Shown: one piece after another, positions 43,250 to 51,978 of the stretch
Layout of the letters: every line of letters starts with the position of its first letter
Position numbering within the stretch: the stretch's first letter is position 1
Assembly (NCBI GenBank): GCA_943787985.1
Contig: CALSOO010000001.1
Span: forward strand, 1 to 64,000
Length of the DNA: 64,000 bases
Direction of reading: 5' to 3'
Origin: an uncultured Paracoccaceae bacterium
GTDB taxonomy: Bacteria; Pseudomonadota; Alphaproteobacteria; Rhodobacterales; Rhodobacteraceae
Position numbers and translations under genes: made by a program
The notes under the pieces: model-generated
The model's input: the letters and a program-made list of their open reading frames with translations, nothing else
What the model was told of the DNA's origin: nothing
Database searches by the model: none

Positions 43250-44251
43250 ATGCCTACTGATCTTTTATATGGAGCCGAAGTTCTTCTGAACGGTCTTATG
43301 GCCGGTGTTTTGTATGCATTGGTCGCCTTGGGCTTCGTCTTGATCTACAAGGCGTCCGGTATTTTTAACTATGCCCAAGGGGTTATGGCCCTTTTTGCCG
43401 CTTTGACGCTGGTTGGTATTATGGAAGGCCAAATTCCTTTTTCCCATCTCATCAATGCGACCTTTGGCACCAACATTCATCACTTTGGCTGGCATGTTCC
43501 CGCCTTTGCCGCGATTTTTCTAACTATGATAGTCATGGTGGGTTTTGCGATATTGGTGCAGCGTTTGATTTTCCGCCATTTGGTGGGGCAGGAGCCGATT
43601 ATCCTGTTCATGGCAACCATCGGGTTGGCTTACTTCCTTGAAGGGGTTGGCGATTTGATGTGGGGTTCCGAGATCAAAAAGATGGCGGTTGGCTTGCCGC
43701 AGGGTGGCAGCTTGTGGGTCGAGGAAAACACCCAATGGCTTGGCTTTGGCAACGAGGATTTCTACGGCTTTTTCCTTGATAAGCTGGATATGGTGGCAAC
43801 AGTCATCGCGATCGTTCTGGTTTTGGCCTTGGTTGCGTTCAGCCAGTACACCAAACAAGGGCGCGCTATGCGGGCTGTGGCGGATGACCACCAAGCGGCA
43901 TTGTCTGTGGGTGTTTCTTTGAACTACATCTGGATTTTGGTGTGGTCCGTTGCCGGATTTGTCGCCCTTGTCGCGGGCATTATTTGGGGTGCGAAGTCCG
44001 GCGTTCAGTTTTCTCTCTCGCTGATCGCCCTCAAGGCGCTGCCAGTTCTGATGCTGGGCGGTTTTACGTCTATCCCGGGTGCTATCGTCGGCGGTTTGAT
44101 CATTGGTGTCGGCGAAAAGCTTTTTGAATTCAGTTTTGGTCCGATGTTAGGCGGGGCGACCGAGAACTGGTTTGCTTATGTGTTGGCGCTGATCTTTTTG
44201 GTGTTCCGTCCGCAAGGGTTGTTCGGGGAGAAGATCATTGAACGTGTGTGA
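43250..44251 (+). CDS. LivH-like ABC transporter permease
   Basis: 333 residues, about eight membrane spans, branched-chain amino acid permease family 2. GLMAGVLYALVALGFVLIYKASGIFNYAQGVMALF is the family N-terminus in short segments; TKQGRAMRAVADDHQAALSVG is the EAA-like cytoplasmic loop contacting the ATPase; IPGAIVGGLIIGVGEKLFE is near the C-terminus. Slightly longer than LivH (about 300) through an insertion at 65-85. Substrate is probably not an amino acid given the two flanking CoA ligases. Confidence 0.9.
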   Translation: MPTDLLYGAEVLLNGLMAGVLYALVALGFVLIYKASGIFNYAQGVMALFAALTLVGIMEGQIPFSHLINATFGTNIHHFGWHVPAFAAIFLTMIVMVGFAILVQRLIFRHLVGQEPIILFMATIGLAYFLEGVGDLMWGSEIKKMAVGLPQGGSLWVEENTQWLGFGNEDFYGFFLDKLDMVATVIAIVLVLALVAFSQYTKQGRAMRAVADDHQAALSVGVSLNYIWILVWSVAGFVALVAGIIWGAKSGVQFSLSLIALKALPVLMLGGFTSIPGAIVGGLIIGVGEKLFEFSFGPMLGGATENWFAYVLALIFLVFRPQGLFGEKIIERV

Positions 44252-44263
44252 TCAATCCGCCCC

Positions 44264-44659
44264 TCAGTCATCAATCATCAGGAACAGCTTGATGGTGAAC
44301 GCCGCCAGCACGGTGATCCCAAAGGTCATTGCCATTGCGATGTCTCCGACGATGAGCAAGACCGCCGCACCACAAAGCGCTGCCGCCACAAGTAGCAACG
44401 CGAGCATATCCCAAGGATTTGTTTGCGACGAAGCGGTGTCGGGAGGCGTGTGCATCTCCGGTTTTGACACAGACTTAGGCGCTGCGGACGGCGTCGATCT
44501 GGCGACATCCTGCGACACAGCAGGGCCCGCTTCGACCTCGTTGGCATCCGGTACCGAATGCATAAGCGTCGTTTTTCGTCGCGCCAGCTCTGCGTCCGTG
44601 ATGCGGCCACCCGCATGTTCTGCTTCTAGCAGTCGAAGTTCTTTTAATATCGCTGTCAT
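44264..44659 (-). CDS. Antisense-oriented small SHOCT-like membrane protein inside the liv cluster
   Basis: 131 residues from MTAILKELRLLEAEHAGGRITDAELARRK, which resembles the short SHOCT motif (helix, G-x-I-T-x-x-E, helix) often found at protein termini. A Pro/Ser-rich linker (40-75) and two membrane spans (about 80-100 and 106-127) follow. It is on the strand opposite to the permeases on either side, so it splits the liv operon. Longer upstream readings lack a plausible start. No function is known to me. Confidence 0.7.
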   Translation of the reverse strand: MTAILKELRLLEAEHAGGRITDAELARRKTTLMHSVPDANEVEAGPAVSQDVARSTPSAAPKSVSKPEMHTPPDTASSQTNPWDMLALLLVAAALCGAAVLLIVGDIAMAMTFGITVLAAFTIKLFLMIDD

Positions 44660-44845
44660 GGATCCCGCTCCAAATTCCCGCCGCCTATGTCGCAGCGGAA
44701 ATGGGGCAGAATGTGGCAGAAGCGGGATACCTGACCGACTGGTTAATGCGCGCTCCATGCGGTCGCATAGCGGAGTTTGGCGGGCAATTGGAACCACTCA
44801 GAAATTTGACGCCGGATCGGTTTTGATCCGCGCAGGAGAACGTTA

Positions 44846-46105
44846 ATGTTTTATCGTGAAGCCGGTGACTTCAGCACCACCTACCCTCAGGACAGCCAGA
44901 CGTTCCCTATCAAATTTGACAGGTACCGGTATTATTTGGTGCTGTTTATCGCAATTGCTGTGATTCCCTTGATGGTCAACGACTACTGGGTCAGCGCAAT
45001 TTTCATGCCGTTTCTGATTTATGCTATCGCAGCCATCGGCTTGAATATCCTGACGGGGTATTGTGGGCAGGTGTCACTGGGCACAGGCGGTTTCATGGCC
45101 GTGGGCGCGTATTCCTGTTATAAACTGATGACGGCCTTTCCCGATGTGAGCATGTTTGTGCATGTGATGCTGGCGGGCGTGATTACGGCTATTGTCGGTG
45201 TTCTGTTTGGCTTGCCGTCGCTGCGCATCAAAGGGTTTTATCTGGCGGTCGCGACACTTGCGGCGCAATTCTTTTTGGTGTGGTTGTTCAACCGCGTGGC
45301 TTGGTTTTACAACTATTCGGCGTCGGGTCAGATCAACGCTCCGGAGCGGGAAGTGTTCGGAGTTCTGATCACGGGACCAAACACCGACGCGTGGGCGTCG
45401 TACATGTTCTGCCTGGTCTTTGTGATCTTTAGCGCGGTTATCGCACGCAACCTGACGCGTGGGGCATTCGGGCGCAAATGGATGGCCATTCGCGATATGG
45501 ATATCGCCGCCGAGATCATCGGCGTGAACCCGTTGATGGCCAAGTTGAGCGCCTTTGCGGTCAGTTCGTTCTTTATCGGCATCTCGGGAGCGCTGTTCTT
45601 TGCGGTCTATTTGGGTGCGGTTGAAGTTGGGGAAGTCTTTGGCATTCAAAAATCCTTTATCGTTCTGTTCATGATTATCATTGGCGGTTTGGGGTCGATC
45701 TTTGGATCGTTCGCAGGGGCGGCGTTTCTGGTGGTTTTGCCAGTTTTGCTCAAGATTATGCTGGCCGATGCGGACGCTGATATTTCGAACACGCAATACG
45801 CCTTTGGGTATGTGTTCCTGGCGGCATTGCTGATCAGCACATTGATGATGTTGCGAGAGGCGATTTTCCGTCGCACTGCTCCTTCCAACAATATGGTTGG
45901 TTGGATCTTTGCAATGATTGCAGCCTTTGTCGCCTATACGCTGACCATTGGCGGGATGGGCTGGCCGACTGATATCGTCGCGCATTTGCAGCTTGTTATT
46001 GTTGGCGCTTTGATCATCATCTTTTTGATCGCAGAGCCCCACGGCATCGCACAGCTGTGGCGTGTGGCTAAGGAAAAACTGAGATTGTGGCCGTTCCCAC
46101 ACTAG
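44846..46105 (+). CDS. LivM-like ABC transporter permease
   Basis: 419 residues with about ten membrane spans, longer than E. coli-type cores (about 300 conserved) because of N-terminal (1-30) and C-terminal extensions. IGLNILTGYCGQVSLGTGGFMAVGAY and LPSLRIKGFYLAVATLAAQFF are the family signatures, and RNLTRGAFGRKWMAIRDMDIAAEIIGVN is the cytoplasmic coupling loop. GGAGAACGTTA precedes the ATG. The 594-base gap to the LivH-like gene is filled by the antisense membrane gene, so this gene may need its own promoter. Confidence 0.9.
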   Translation: MFYREAGDFSTTYPQDSQTFPIKFDRYRYYLVLFIAIAVIPLMVNDYWVSAIFMPFLIYAIAAIGLNILTGYCGQVSLGTGGFMAVGAYSCYKLMTAFPDVSMFVHVMLAGVITAIVGVLFGLPSLRIKGFYLAVATLAAQFFLVWLFNRVAWFYNYSASGQINAPEREVFGVLITGPNTDAWASYMFCLVFVIFSAVIARNLTRGAFGRKWMAIRDMDIAAEIIGVNPLMAKLSAFAVSSFFIGISGALFFAVYLGAVEVGEVFGIQKSFIVLFMIIIGGLGSIFGSFAGAAFLVVLPVLLKIMLADADADISNTQYAFGYVFLAALLISTLMMLREAIFRRTAPSNNMVGWIFAMIAAFVAYTLTIGGMGWPTDIVAHLQLVIVGALIIIFLIAEPHGIAQLWRVAKEKLRLWPFPH

Positions 46106-46173
46106 GGATGCCACCAAAAACGGCGGATAAACCCGCTATACGACCTATCGAAAAATCCAAGGGAGGATAACCG

Positions 46174-47451
46174 ATGAAAATGAAACTAGGAACGATGGCA
46201 GTTGCCACGATGATGGCAGCAAGCCCTGTGATGGCGGACCTTGTGTTCCCATCGCTGAGCTATCGCACGGGTCCATATGCGGCGGGCGGTATTCCGTTTG
46301 CAGATGGCTATGCGGACTACATGAACTTGCTGAACGCCCGCGATGGCGGCATCGGCGGCGTGATGACCAAAGTTCTGGAATGCGAAACGGGCTACAACAC
46401 CGAAAAAGGCGTTGAATGCTACGAGTCCACCAAAGGCGAAGGCGCGTTGGTTTATCAACCGCTCTCCACCGGCATCACGTACCAGTTGATCCCGAAAGCC
46501 ACAGCGGATGGCATTCCGATCCACTCCATGGGGTATGGTCGTACGTCTGCAGCAAACGGTGACGTGTTCAGCCATGTCTTTAACTATCCGGCCAACTACT
46601 GGAATGGTGCCTCCGGAGCGATCAACTATCTGATGTCTCAGGGTGACATTTCCGGCAAGAAAATCGCACTGGTCTATCACAACTCCGCGTACGGCAAAGA
46701 GCCGATCCGCACCCTCGAAGAGTTGTCCAAAAAACACGGTTTCGAGCTGGTGTTGTTGCCAGTCGATCACCCGGGCCAAGAGCAGAAATCACAGTGGCTG
46801 CAAATCCGCCGCGAGAAGCCTGACAATGTCATCATGTATGGTTGGGGCGTCATGAACCAGGTTGCGGTTCAGGAAGCTGCGAACATCCGCTACAACATGG
46901 AGAACTTCATCGGTATCTGGTGGTCCGGTTCCGAGAACGACGTGCTGCCAGCGGGCGACGCGGCCAACGGCTACAAAGCGTTGACGTTCCACGGTGTTGG
47001 CAACGACTTCCCTGTCTTTGCTGACATCCAGAAGTATGTTGTTGATGCAGGTGCCGCGGCAGGCAACGGCGATCAAATCGGTACGGTTCTCTACAACCGT
47101 GGTTTGTACGCCGCCATGTTGGCCGCCGAAGCTGCCAAGACTGCTCAGGAAATCCATGGTGTTGCGGATATTACCCCTGCAATGATGCGCGATGGTATGG
47201 AAGCACTGGAAATCACCGAAGCCAAAATGGCGGCCTTGGGTCTTCCGAGCTTTGGTCCGGAGTTTAACGTATCGTGTGAAAACCACGGCGGTCCGGGCCT
47301 TGTTGGTATGACCCAGTGGGATGCATCCGCGAAAACATGGTCTTTGATCAATGAATTCGCCCCATCCGATATGGACGTTATCCAGCCACTGATCGATGAG
47401 GATTCTGCAGCCTATGCTGCGGAAAACAAAATCGAAGCAAGCTGTAAATAA
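46174..47451 (+). CDS. Liv-type periplasmic substrate-binding protein
   Basis: 425 residues with a signal peptide (MKMKLGTMAVATMMAASPVMA, cleavage before DLVFP) and the type I periplasmic fold of the LivJ family (YRTGPYAAGGIPFADGYADYM, KIALVYHNSAYGKEPI, GIWWSGSENDV, HGVGNDFPVF). Codon choice is strongly biased to C-ending and favoured codons, unlike the surrounding ligase genes, which fits high expression. AGGGAGGATAACCG precedes the ATG. A strong terminator follows at once, so much of the transcript should end here. The ligand is unknown; family members near CoA ligases bind aromatic, aliphatic or other organic acids. Confidence 0.9.
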   Translation: MKMKLGTMAVATMMAASPVMADLVFPSLSYRTGPYAAGGIPFADGYADYMNLLNARDGGIGGVMTKVLECETGYNTEKGVECYESTKGEGALVYQPLSTGITYQLIPKATADGIPIHSMGYGRTSAANGDVFSHVFNYPANYWNGASGAINYLMSQGDISGKKIALVYHNSAYGKEPIRTLEELSKKHGFELVLLPVDHPGQEQKSQWLQIRREKPDNVIMYGWGVMNQVAVQEAANIRYNMENFIGIWWSGSENDVLPAGDAANGYKALTFHGVGNDFPVFADIQKYVVDAGAAAGNGDQIGTVLYNRGLYAAMLAAEAAKTAQEIHGVADITPAMMRDGMEALEITEAKMAALGLPSFGPEFNVSCENHGGPGLVGMTQWDASAKTWSLINEFAPSDMDVIQPLIDEDSAAYAAENKIEASCK

Positions 47452-47460
47452 GTTACGACT

Positions 47461-47497
47461 TTCCGGCGGCAGGGCACGCTTTGCCGCCGGAGTTTTT
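47461..47497 (+). terminator. Rho-independent terminator between the binding protein and LivF-like genes
   Basis: TCCGGCGGCA - ten-base loop - TGCCGCCGGA followed by GTTTTTG: a perfect 10-bp stem and five T. It starts ten bases after the binding-protein stop and ends nine before the next ATG, so partial read-through would set unequal expression. Confidence 0.88.
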
Positions 47498-47505
47498 GCG
47501 CATTT

Positions 47506-48345
47506 ATGAACGAGAAAAAGATGCTGGACGCTGTAAACACCGACGAGGCCTTGCTTGAGGTCAACAACATTGAAGTGATCTACAACCACGTGATCCTTGT
47601 GTTGAAAGGCGTCAGCCTACAGGTCCCCAAAGGTGGCATCACTGCCTTGTTGGGTGGCAATGGCGCAGGAAAGACGACCACTTTGAAAGCGATTTCCGGA
47701 TTGCTGGCGTCTGAACGCGGCGAAGTAACCAAAGGGTCCATCAAATATCGCGGTGATATCATCCAACACCAAGACCCCGCCGATACAGTACAAAGCGGTG
47801 TCGTGCAGGTCATGGAAGGTCGTCATTGTTTCGAACACCTTACCATCGAAGAAAATCTGCTGACAGGGGCGTACACCCGTCGCGACGGAAATGCCGCCAT
47901 CGCTGCTGATCTTGAGATGGTCTACAATTATTTCCCGCGCCTGCGCGAGCGTCGCAAGTCTCAAGCCGGCTATACATCCGGCGGTGAGCAACAGATGTGC
48001 GCTATCGGCCGTGCTTTGATGTCGCGTCCGGAAACCATTCTGCTGGATGAGCCTTCAATGGGCTTGGCGCCGCAATTGGTTGAACAGATTTTTGGCATTG
48101 TGAAATCCATCAACGAGAGCGAAGGGGTGACCTTCCTTTTGGCAGAGCAGAACACCAACGTGGCGCTGCGCTTTGCCCACTACGGATACATCCTTGAATC
48201 GGGTCGCGTTGTGATGGACGGCCCCGCCTCAGAGTTGCGCGAGAACCCTGACGTTAAGGAGTTTTATCTGGGCATGTCGGATGAGGGCCGCAAGTCTTTC
48301 CGTGATGTCAGGTCGTATCGTCGCCGCAAACGGTGGTTGAGCTGA
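47506..48345 (+). CDS. LivF-like ABC transporter ATP-binding protein
   Basis: 279 residues. Walker A GGNGAGKTTTLK near residue 51, VQVMEGRHCFEHLTIEENL after the Q-loop, signature TSGGEQQMCAIGRAL, Walker B ILLDEPSMGLAPQ and a Gln-Asn pair (LLAEQNTN) in place of the switch His, as is normal for LivF. The C-terminus has a basic tail (RSYRRRKRWLS). The ATG follows the terminator by nine bases with no strong ribosome binding site. Its stop shares one base with the start of the downstream ligase (TGATG). Confidence 0.9.
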   Translation: MNEKKMLDAVNTDEALLEVNNIEVIYNHVILVLKGVSLQVPKGGITALLGGNGAGKTTTLKAISGLLASERGEVTKGSIKYRGDIIQHQDPADTVQSGVVQVMEGRHCFEHLTIEENLLTGAYTRRDGNAAIAADLEMVYNYFPRLRERRKSQAGYTSGGEQQMCAIGRALMSRPETILLDEPSMGLAPQLVEQIFGIVKSINESEGVTFLLAEQNTNVALRFAHYGYILESGRVVMDGPASELRENPDVKEFYLGMSDEGRKSFRDVRSYRRRKRWLS

Positions 48346-49583
48346 TGGACGGCGCAGTGCGTGACCCCTCATTCTTTGATGCGCTGGAAACACGCAGCGC
48401 TGCTGATCGCGCCGCCGATCTGTCCAAAGAGCTGCCTGCCCAAATTATGCGCGCTAAAGCGCTGGCTGGCTATGCGACGTCGCTGGCAAATGTCGATCCG
48501 TCCCGGATAACCGACGCGGCGTCCCTTGCTGCGCTGCCAGTCTTGCGCAAGTCCGAATTGGGTCGTGCACAGGCCGCAAACAAACCCTTTGGCGGATTTG
48601 TCGCCCCACCAGAGGGCGGCTTTGCCCACGTGTTTCAATCCCCCGGTCCGATTTATGAACCCGGCCACACCTCTGCGGATTGGTGGCGTATGGGGCGCTT
48701 TTTGCATGCCGCGGACCTTGGCGCTGATGATGTTGTGCAGAATTGTTTCGGGTATCATCTGACCCCTGCCGGGCACATGTTTGAATCCGGGGCAAAGGCC
48801 GTTGGCGCCAGTGTTTTGCCCGCAGGAACCGGTCAAACAGAACTTCAGGTGAATGCCGCCGCCGATGCGGGCAGCACGGCTTATGCGGGCACGCCTGACT
48901 ATCTTAAGGTTATTCTTGAGAAGGCCGACGAGATGGGTGTGTCATTGGGAATTACCAAAGCAGCCGTCGGGGGCGGAGCGTTGTTCCCTTCCTTGCGCGC
49001 TTGGTACGAGGCGCGCGGCATCAGTTGCTTGCAGTGCTACGCAACGGCGGATCTGGGCAATATCGCCTATGAGAGCGCCGCCCAAGAAGGGATGATCGTG
49101 GATGAGGGTGTGATCGTCGAGATCGTGACCCCCGGCACAGGCGACCCTGTCGCGATGGGGGACGTTGGCGAGGTCGTTGTCACGTCGCTTAACCCGCACT
49201 ATCCATTGATCCGTTTTGCGACGGGTGACATGAGCGCCGTCATGGAAGGGACATCGCCCTGTGGACGCACCAACATGCGTATCAAAGGATGGATGGGCCG
49301 GGCGGATCAGACCACCAAAGTCAAAGGGATGTTCGTGCGCCCGGAACAGGTCGCCGCCCTTGTCGCGCGTCATCCAGAGATCACAAAGGCACGTGTGATC
49401 GCCTCGCGCGAAGGGGAGATGGATGTGTTGAAAGTCATGATCGAGAGCACAGGAAATGACATTGACGCCTACAGCGCCAGCGTTGTCGAGACCCTTAAGA
49501 TGAAGGGCGCAGTCGAGGTCGTGGTACCTTCTTCTTTGCCGCGCGACGGCTTGGTGATTGAGGATCAACGCACCTACGATTGA
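48345..49583 (+). CDS. PaaK-like (phenylacetate-CoA ligase family) AMP-forming ligase
   Basis: 412 residues. The fold is that of PaaK/CapK adenylate-forming enzymes: an N-terminal FFDALETRSAADRAADL, TDAASLAALPVLRKSEL, ISCLQCYATADLGNIAYES around the adenylate site, and C-terminal YPLIRFATGDMSAV and GWMGRADQTTKVKGMFV. The usual Ser/Thr/Gly-rich phosphate loop is replaced by VFQSPGPIYEP. Translation is coupled to the LivF-like gene. Together with the first ligase it brackets the transporter. The acid activated may be aryl or short-branched; not determined. Confidence 0.85.
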   Translation: MDGAVRDPSFFDALETRSAADRAADLSKELPAQIMRAKALAGYATSLANVDPSRITDAASLAALPVLRKSELGRAQAANKPFGGFVAPPEGGFAHVFQSPGPIYEPGHTSADWWRMGRFLHAADLGADDVVQNCFGYHLTPAGHMFESGAKAVGASVLPAGTGQTELQVNAAADAGSTAYAGTPDYLKVILEKADEMGVSLGITKAAVGGGALFPSLRAWYEARGISCLQCYATADLGNIAYESAAQEGMIVDEGVIVEIVTPGTGDPVAMGDVGEVVVTSLNPHYPLIRFATGDMSAVMEGTSPCGRTNMRIKGWMGRADQTTKVKGMFVRPEQVAALVARHPEITKARVIASREGEMDVLKVMIESTGNDIDAYSASVVETLKMKGAVEVVVPSSLPRDGLVIEDQRTYD

Positions 49584-49667
49584 TGCGCGCTGCGAAGTCA
49601 GGGCGTTTTAGTGTCGTGTTTTTGATCGGGACTGGCTATCCTGAGTGAAATAGTCGAAATAAACCGC

Positions 49668-51335
49668 ATGACCGATCAGCCCGACCTTCCATTGCCCCGT
49701 CAACAGCGTGCGCGTGTTTCCCCGCGCGGGTTGAGCGTGGCCGCGACACTGGTCGCTATCGTTTGTATGCTGCCCATGCTTGCGGTTCTTGTTGCTGCCC
49801 TGAGCGAATTGACTGACACGGTCTCCCACCTGCTGGACACGGTTTTGGCGCGGTATGCTGGCAATACAGTGTTGTTGGTGCTGTTCGTCGGGTTTGGGAC
49901 ATTTGCTGTCGGGGTCGGGGCAGCTTGGCTTGTGACCATGACGCGCTTTCCCTTCGTAAGGATAGTGGAGGTGGCATTGGTCTTGCCACTGGCCTTTCCT
50001 GCTTACGTTTTGGCCTATGCTTATACCCATGTTCTGGACCACCCCGGCATCGTGCAATCCACTCTGCGCCATGTGATGGGATATGGGCCGCGCGACTACT
50101 GGTTCCCCGAAATCCGTTCGCTTGGTGGGGCGGCCATGATGCTGGTGTTGGTGTTGTATCCTTACGTGTACCTTTTGGCGCGGGCGTCGTTTTTACAACA
50201 AAGTGGGACAACATTTCTGGCGGCGCGGGCATTGGGCAGCAACGCTTGGTCTGCATTTTTTCGGGTCAGCTTGCCCCTGGCAAGGCCCGCGATTGCAGCT
50301 GGAGTTCTGCTGGCTGTGATGGAGACGATTGCGGACTTCGGGACCGTTGCCTATTTCGGGGTGCAGACATTTGCGACGGGGATTTACACCAGTTGGTTCT
50401 CATTGGCTGACCGGGCAGGGGCGGCGCAGCTGGCACTGTGCTTGCTGACTTTTGCGTTGTTTCTCGCGGTGCTGGAGCGCCTGCAAAGAGGGAAATCTAA
50501 ATACTACGATCAGGCGCGGCGCGCTCAGGATAAATCGGTCTTGGCTTTAACAGGTTTGCGGGCTTACCTCGCTTTGACGGCTTGCTTGATGCCTGTAGTC
50601 TTTGGGGCCGTACTTCCCGCAGCAGTGCTGTTCTGGATGGGCCTCGGGTCGGAACAAAACTTGCTCAGTGCACGCTACCTCGGATTTTTAAGGAATTCAT
50701 TGACGCTTGCTGGCATTGCGGCGGCGCTCACTGTGCTAGGTGCCGTGGCCGTGGGGTTTCATCAACGCTTGCGCCCGGGGCGGATGTCGAGTGGGATCGC
50801 CTACTCGGCGCGATTGGGCTACGCGGTGCCTGGCGGCGTCATCGCCGTTGGACTGTTGGTGCCCTTCGCAGCTTTTGACAATGCGCTGGACGCATGGATG
50901 CGTGCGACATTCGATATCTCGACCGGATTGCTGATCACCGGATCAATCTGGCTGCTGATCATTGCCTATCTCGTGCGGTTTTCGGCAGCCGCGCTCGGGG
51001 CATATGAGGGGGGGCAGTCTTTGGTGCATGCGAATATGGACGCCGCCAGCCGTTCACTTGGACAAACACCGATTGGCACTTTGCGGCGGGTGCATGTGCC
51101 GATCCTGACACCCAGCCTTTTGACCGCACTTTTGATTGTGTTCGTGGATGTGATGAAAGAGCTGCCCGCGACTTTGATCATGCGGCCGTTCAACTATGAT
51201 ACACTGGCGGTTCAAGCGTACCGGCTGGCGTCTGACGAACGACTGGACGGCGCAGCGGTTCCCAGTTTGGTCATTGTGGCGATGGGGTTGCTGCCCGTGA
51301 TCCTCATTTGTCGCCAAGTGGGGCGACAAAACTAG
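49668..51335 (+). CDS. Fe3+ ABC transporter permease, two fused domains (FbpB/SfuB-like)
   Basis: 555 residues with about 12 membrane spans in two homologous halves. Each half has an EAA loop: AARALGSNAWSAFFRVSLPLARPAI near 180 and MDAASRSLGQTPIGTLRRVHVPIL near 465. This is the fused permease of FbpABC-type ferric iron importers. No binding protein or ATPase gene is adjacent: the ligase cluster ends upstream and mobile remnants lie downstream. Partners may have been lost at this site or be encoded elsewhere. The first 25 residues are polar, and the ATG has no obvious ribosome binding site. Confidence 0.88.
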   Translation: MTDQPDLPLPRQQRARVSPRGLSVAATLVAIVCMLPMLAVLVAALSELTDTVSHLLDTVLARYAGNTVLLVLFVGFGTFAVGVGAAWLVTMTRFPFVRIVEVALVLPLAFPAYVLAYAYTHVLDHPGIVQSTLRHVMGYGPRDYWFPEIRSLGGAAMMLVLVLYPYVYLLARASFLQQSGTTFLAARALGSNAWSAFFRVSLPLARPAIAAGVLLAVMETIADFGTVAYFGVQTFATGIYTSWFSLADRAGAAQLALCLLTFALFLAVLERLQRGKSKYYDQARRAQDKSVLALTGLRAYLALTACLMPVVFGAVLPAAVLFWMGLGSEQNLLSARYLGFLRNSLTLAGIAAALTVLGAVAVGFHQRLRPGRMSSGIAYSARLGYAVPGGVIAVGLLVPFAAFDNALDAWMRATFDISTGLLITGSIWLLIIAYLVRFSAAALGAYEGGQSLVHANMDAASRSLGQTPIGTLRRVHVPILTPSLLTALLIVFVDVMKELPATLIMRPFNYDTLAVQAYRLASDERLDGAAVPSLVIVAMGLLPVILICRQVGRQN

Positions 51336-51344
51336 TCCGACGAC

Positions 51345-51374
51345 CTTCCTTTTGACAAAAATATCCCGGGGGAG
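51345..51374 (-). repeat. Intergenic repeat, copy 3 (diverged, reverse orientation)
   Basis: On the complement CCTCCCCCGGGATATTTTTGTC then AAAAGGAAGG. Same order of parts as the copies at 30133 and 42330: GC palindrome, T-run, then a G/C-A-rich AAGG end. It lies at the boundary between the iron permease gene and the AT-rich mobile patch. Confidence 0.45.
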
Positions 51375-51513
51375 GCGGAAACGCTGGACCGGATCACGCT
51401 CTTTTAATTGAGCCCATTTTTTTTACTGATATCTCTCAAAATGCCTCTAACACTTTGTAGTAAAACGGATTTTTAAAAATGAGAGGTCGCAATCTTGCAG
51501 TCAATACTCAAAG

Positions 51514-51978
51514 TCAGTCTGCTATGTGCGCTTCAAAGAATGCATCCCAGGCGCGGGCAACTTTTTGACGCTTGGCACCCAAATCCTTGCGGCGCTTGCG
51601 CGTTAGACCATTTAGGCCCTCAGCTTCAAAAGCCTTAAGCCAATTAAAGAGCGTTTGTTTGGTCACGGCCTTGCGTTTGCCATTGGGGAAAAGGCGGGGC
51701 GTCTTGGCCAGTTCTTCGATCAGTTCGGCGCGCGCAGGTGAGCCTTTTTCAAGGATTAGGGCGGGCCTAGTCACCTCTTGCCTCCAACGCGCCAGGGCCA
51801 GATCACTCTCAGAGAGCGTCCCAATTTGGCTCTCCGGCTCTGGTAATTGGACCATCTTGCCAATCCGAGCTTTGGGTTCCAGCACGAGAGAAACCCTAAG
51901 ATTTGACAACACTGCGTGGCTTAGGTTTGCGCTTGGAATGTTAATATCCAAGGGAGCACGGTTTGAATGAGTGTTCAT
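51514..51978 (-). pseudogene. Truncated Mu-type transposase, N-terminal DNA-binding part only
   Basis: 154 residues remain of a protein normally about 600-700 long. GGGGGTAAT precedes the ATG. LFPNGKRKAVTKQTLFNWLKAFEAEGLNGLTRKRRKD and ARAWDAFFEAH match the helix-turn-helix and linker of MuA-like transposases; the DDE catalytic domain is absent and the frame ends abruptly at HIAD. The sequence downstream to 51375 is AT-rich and noncoding. This is a deletion remnant of a transposable phage or transposon. Confidence 0.65.

Noticed and set aside
45074..46117. 347-codon minus-strand frame over the LivM-like gene
   Set aside because: Antisense image of a hydrophobic protein, with typical Gln/His/Arg richness and no motif.
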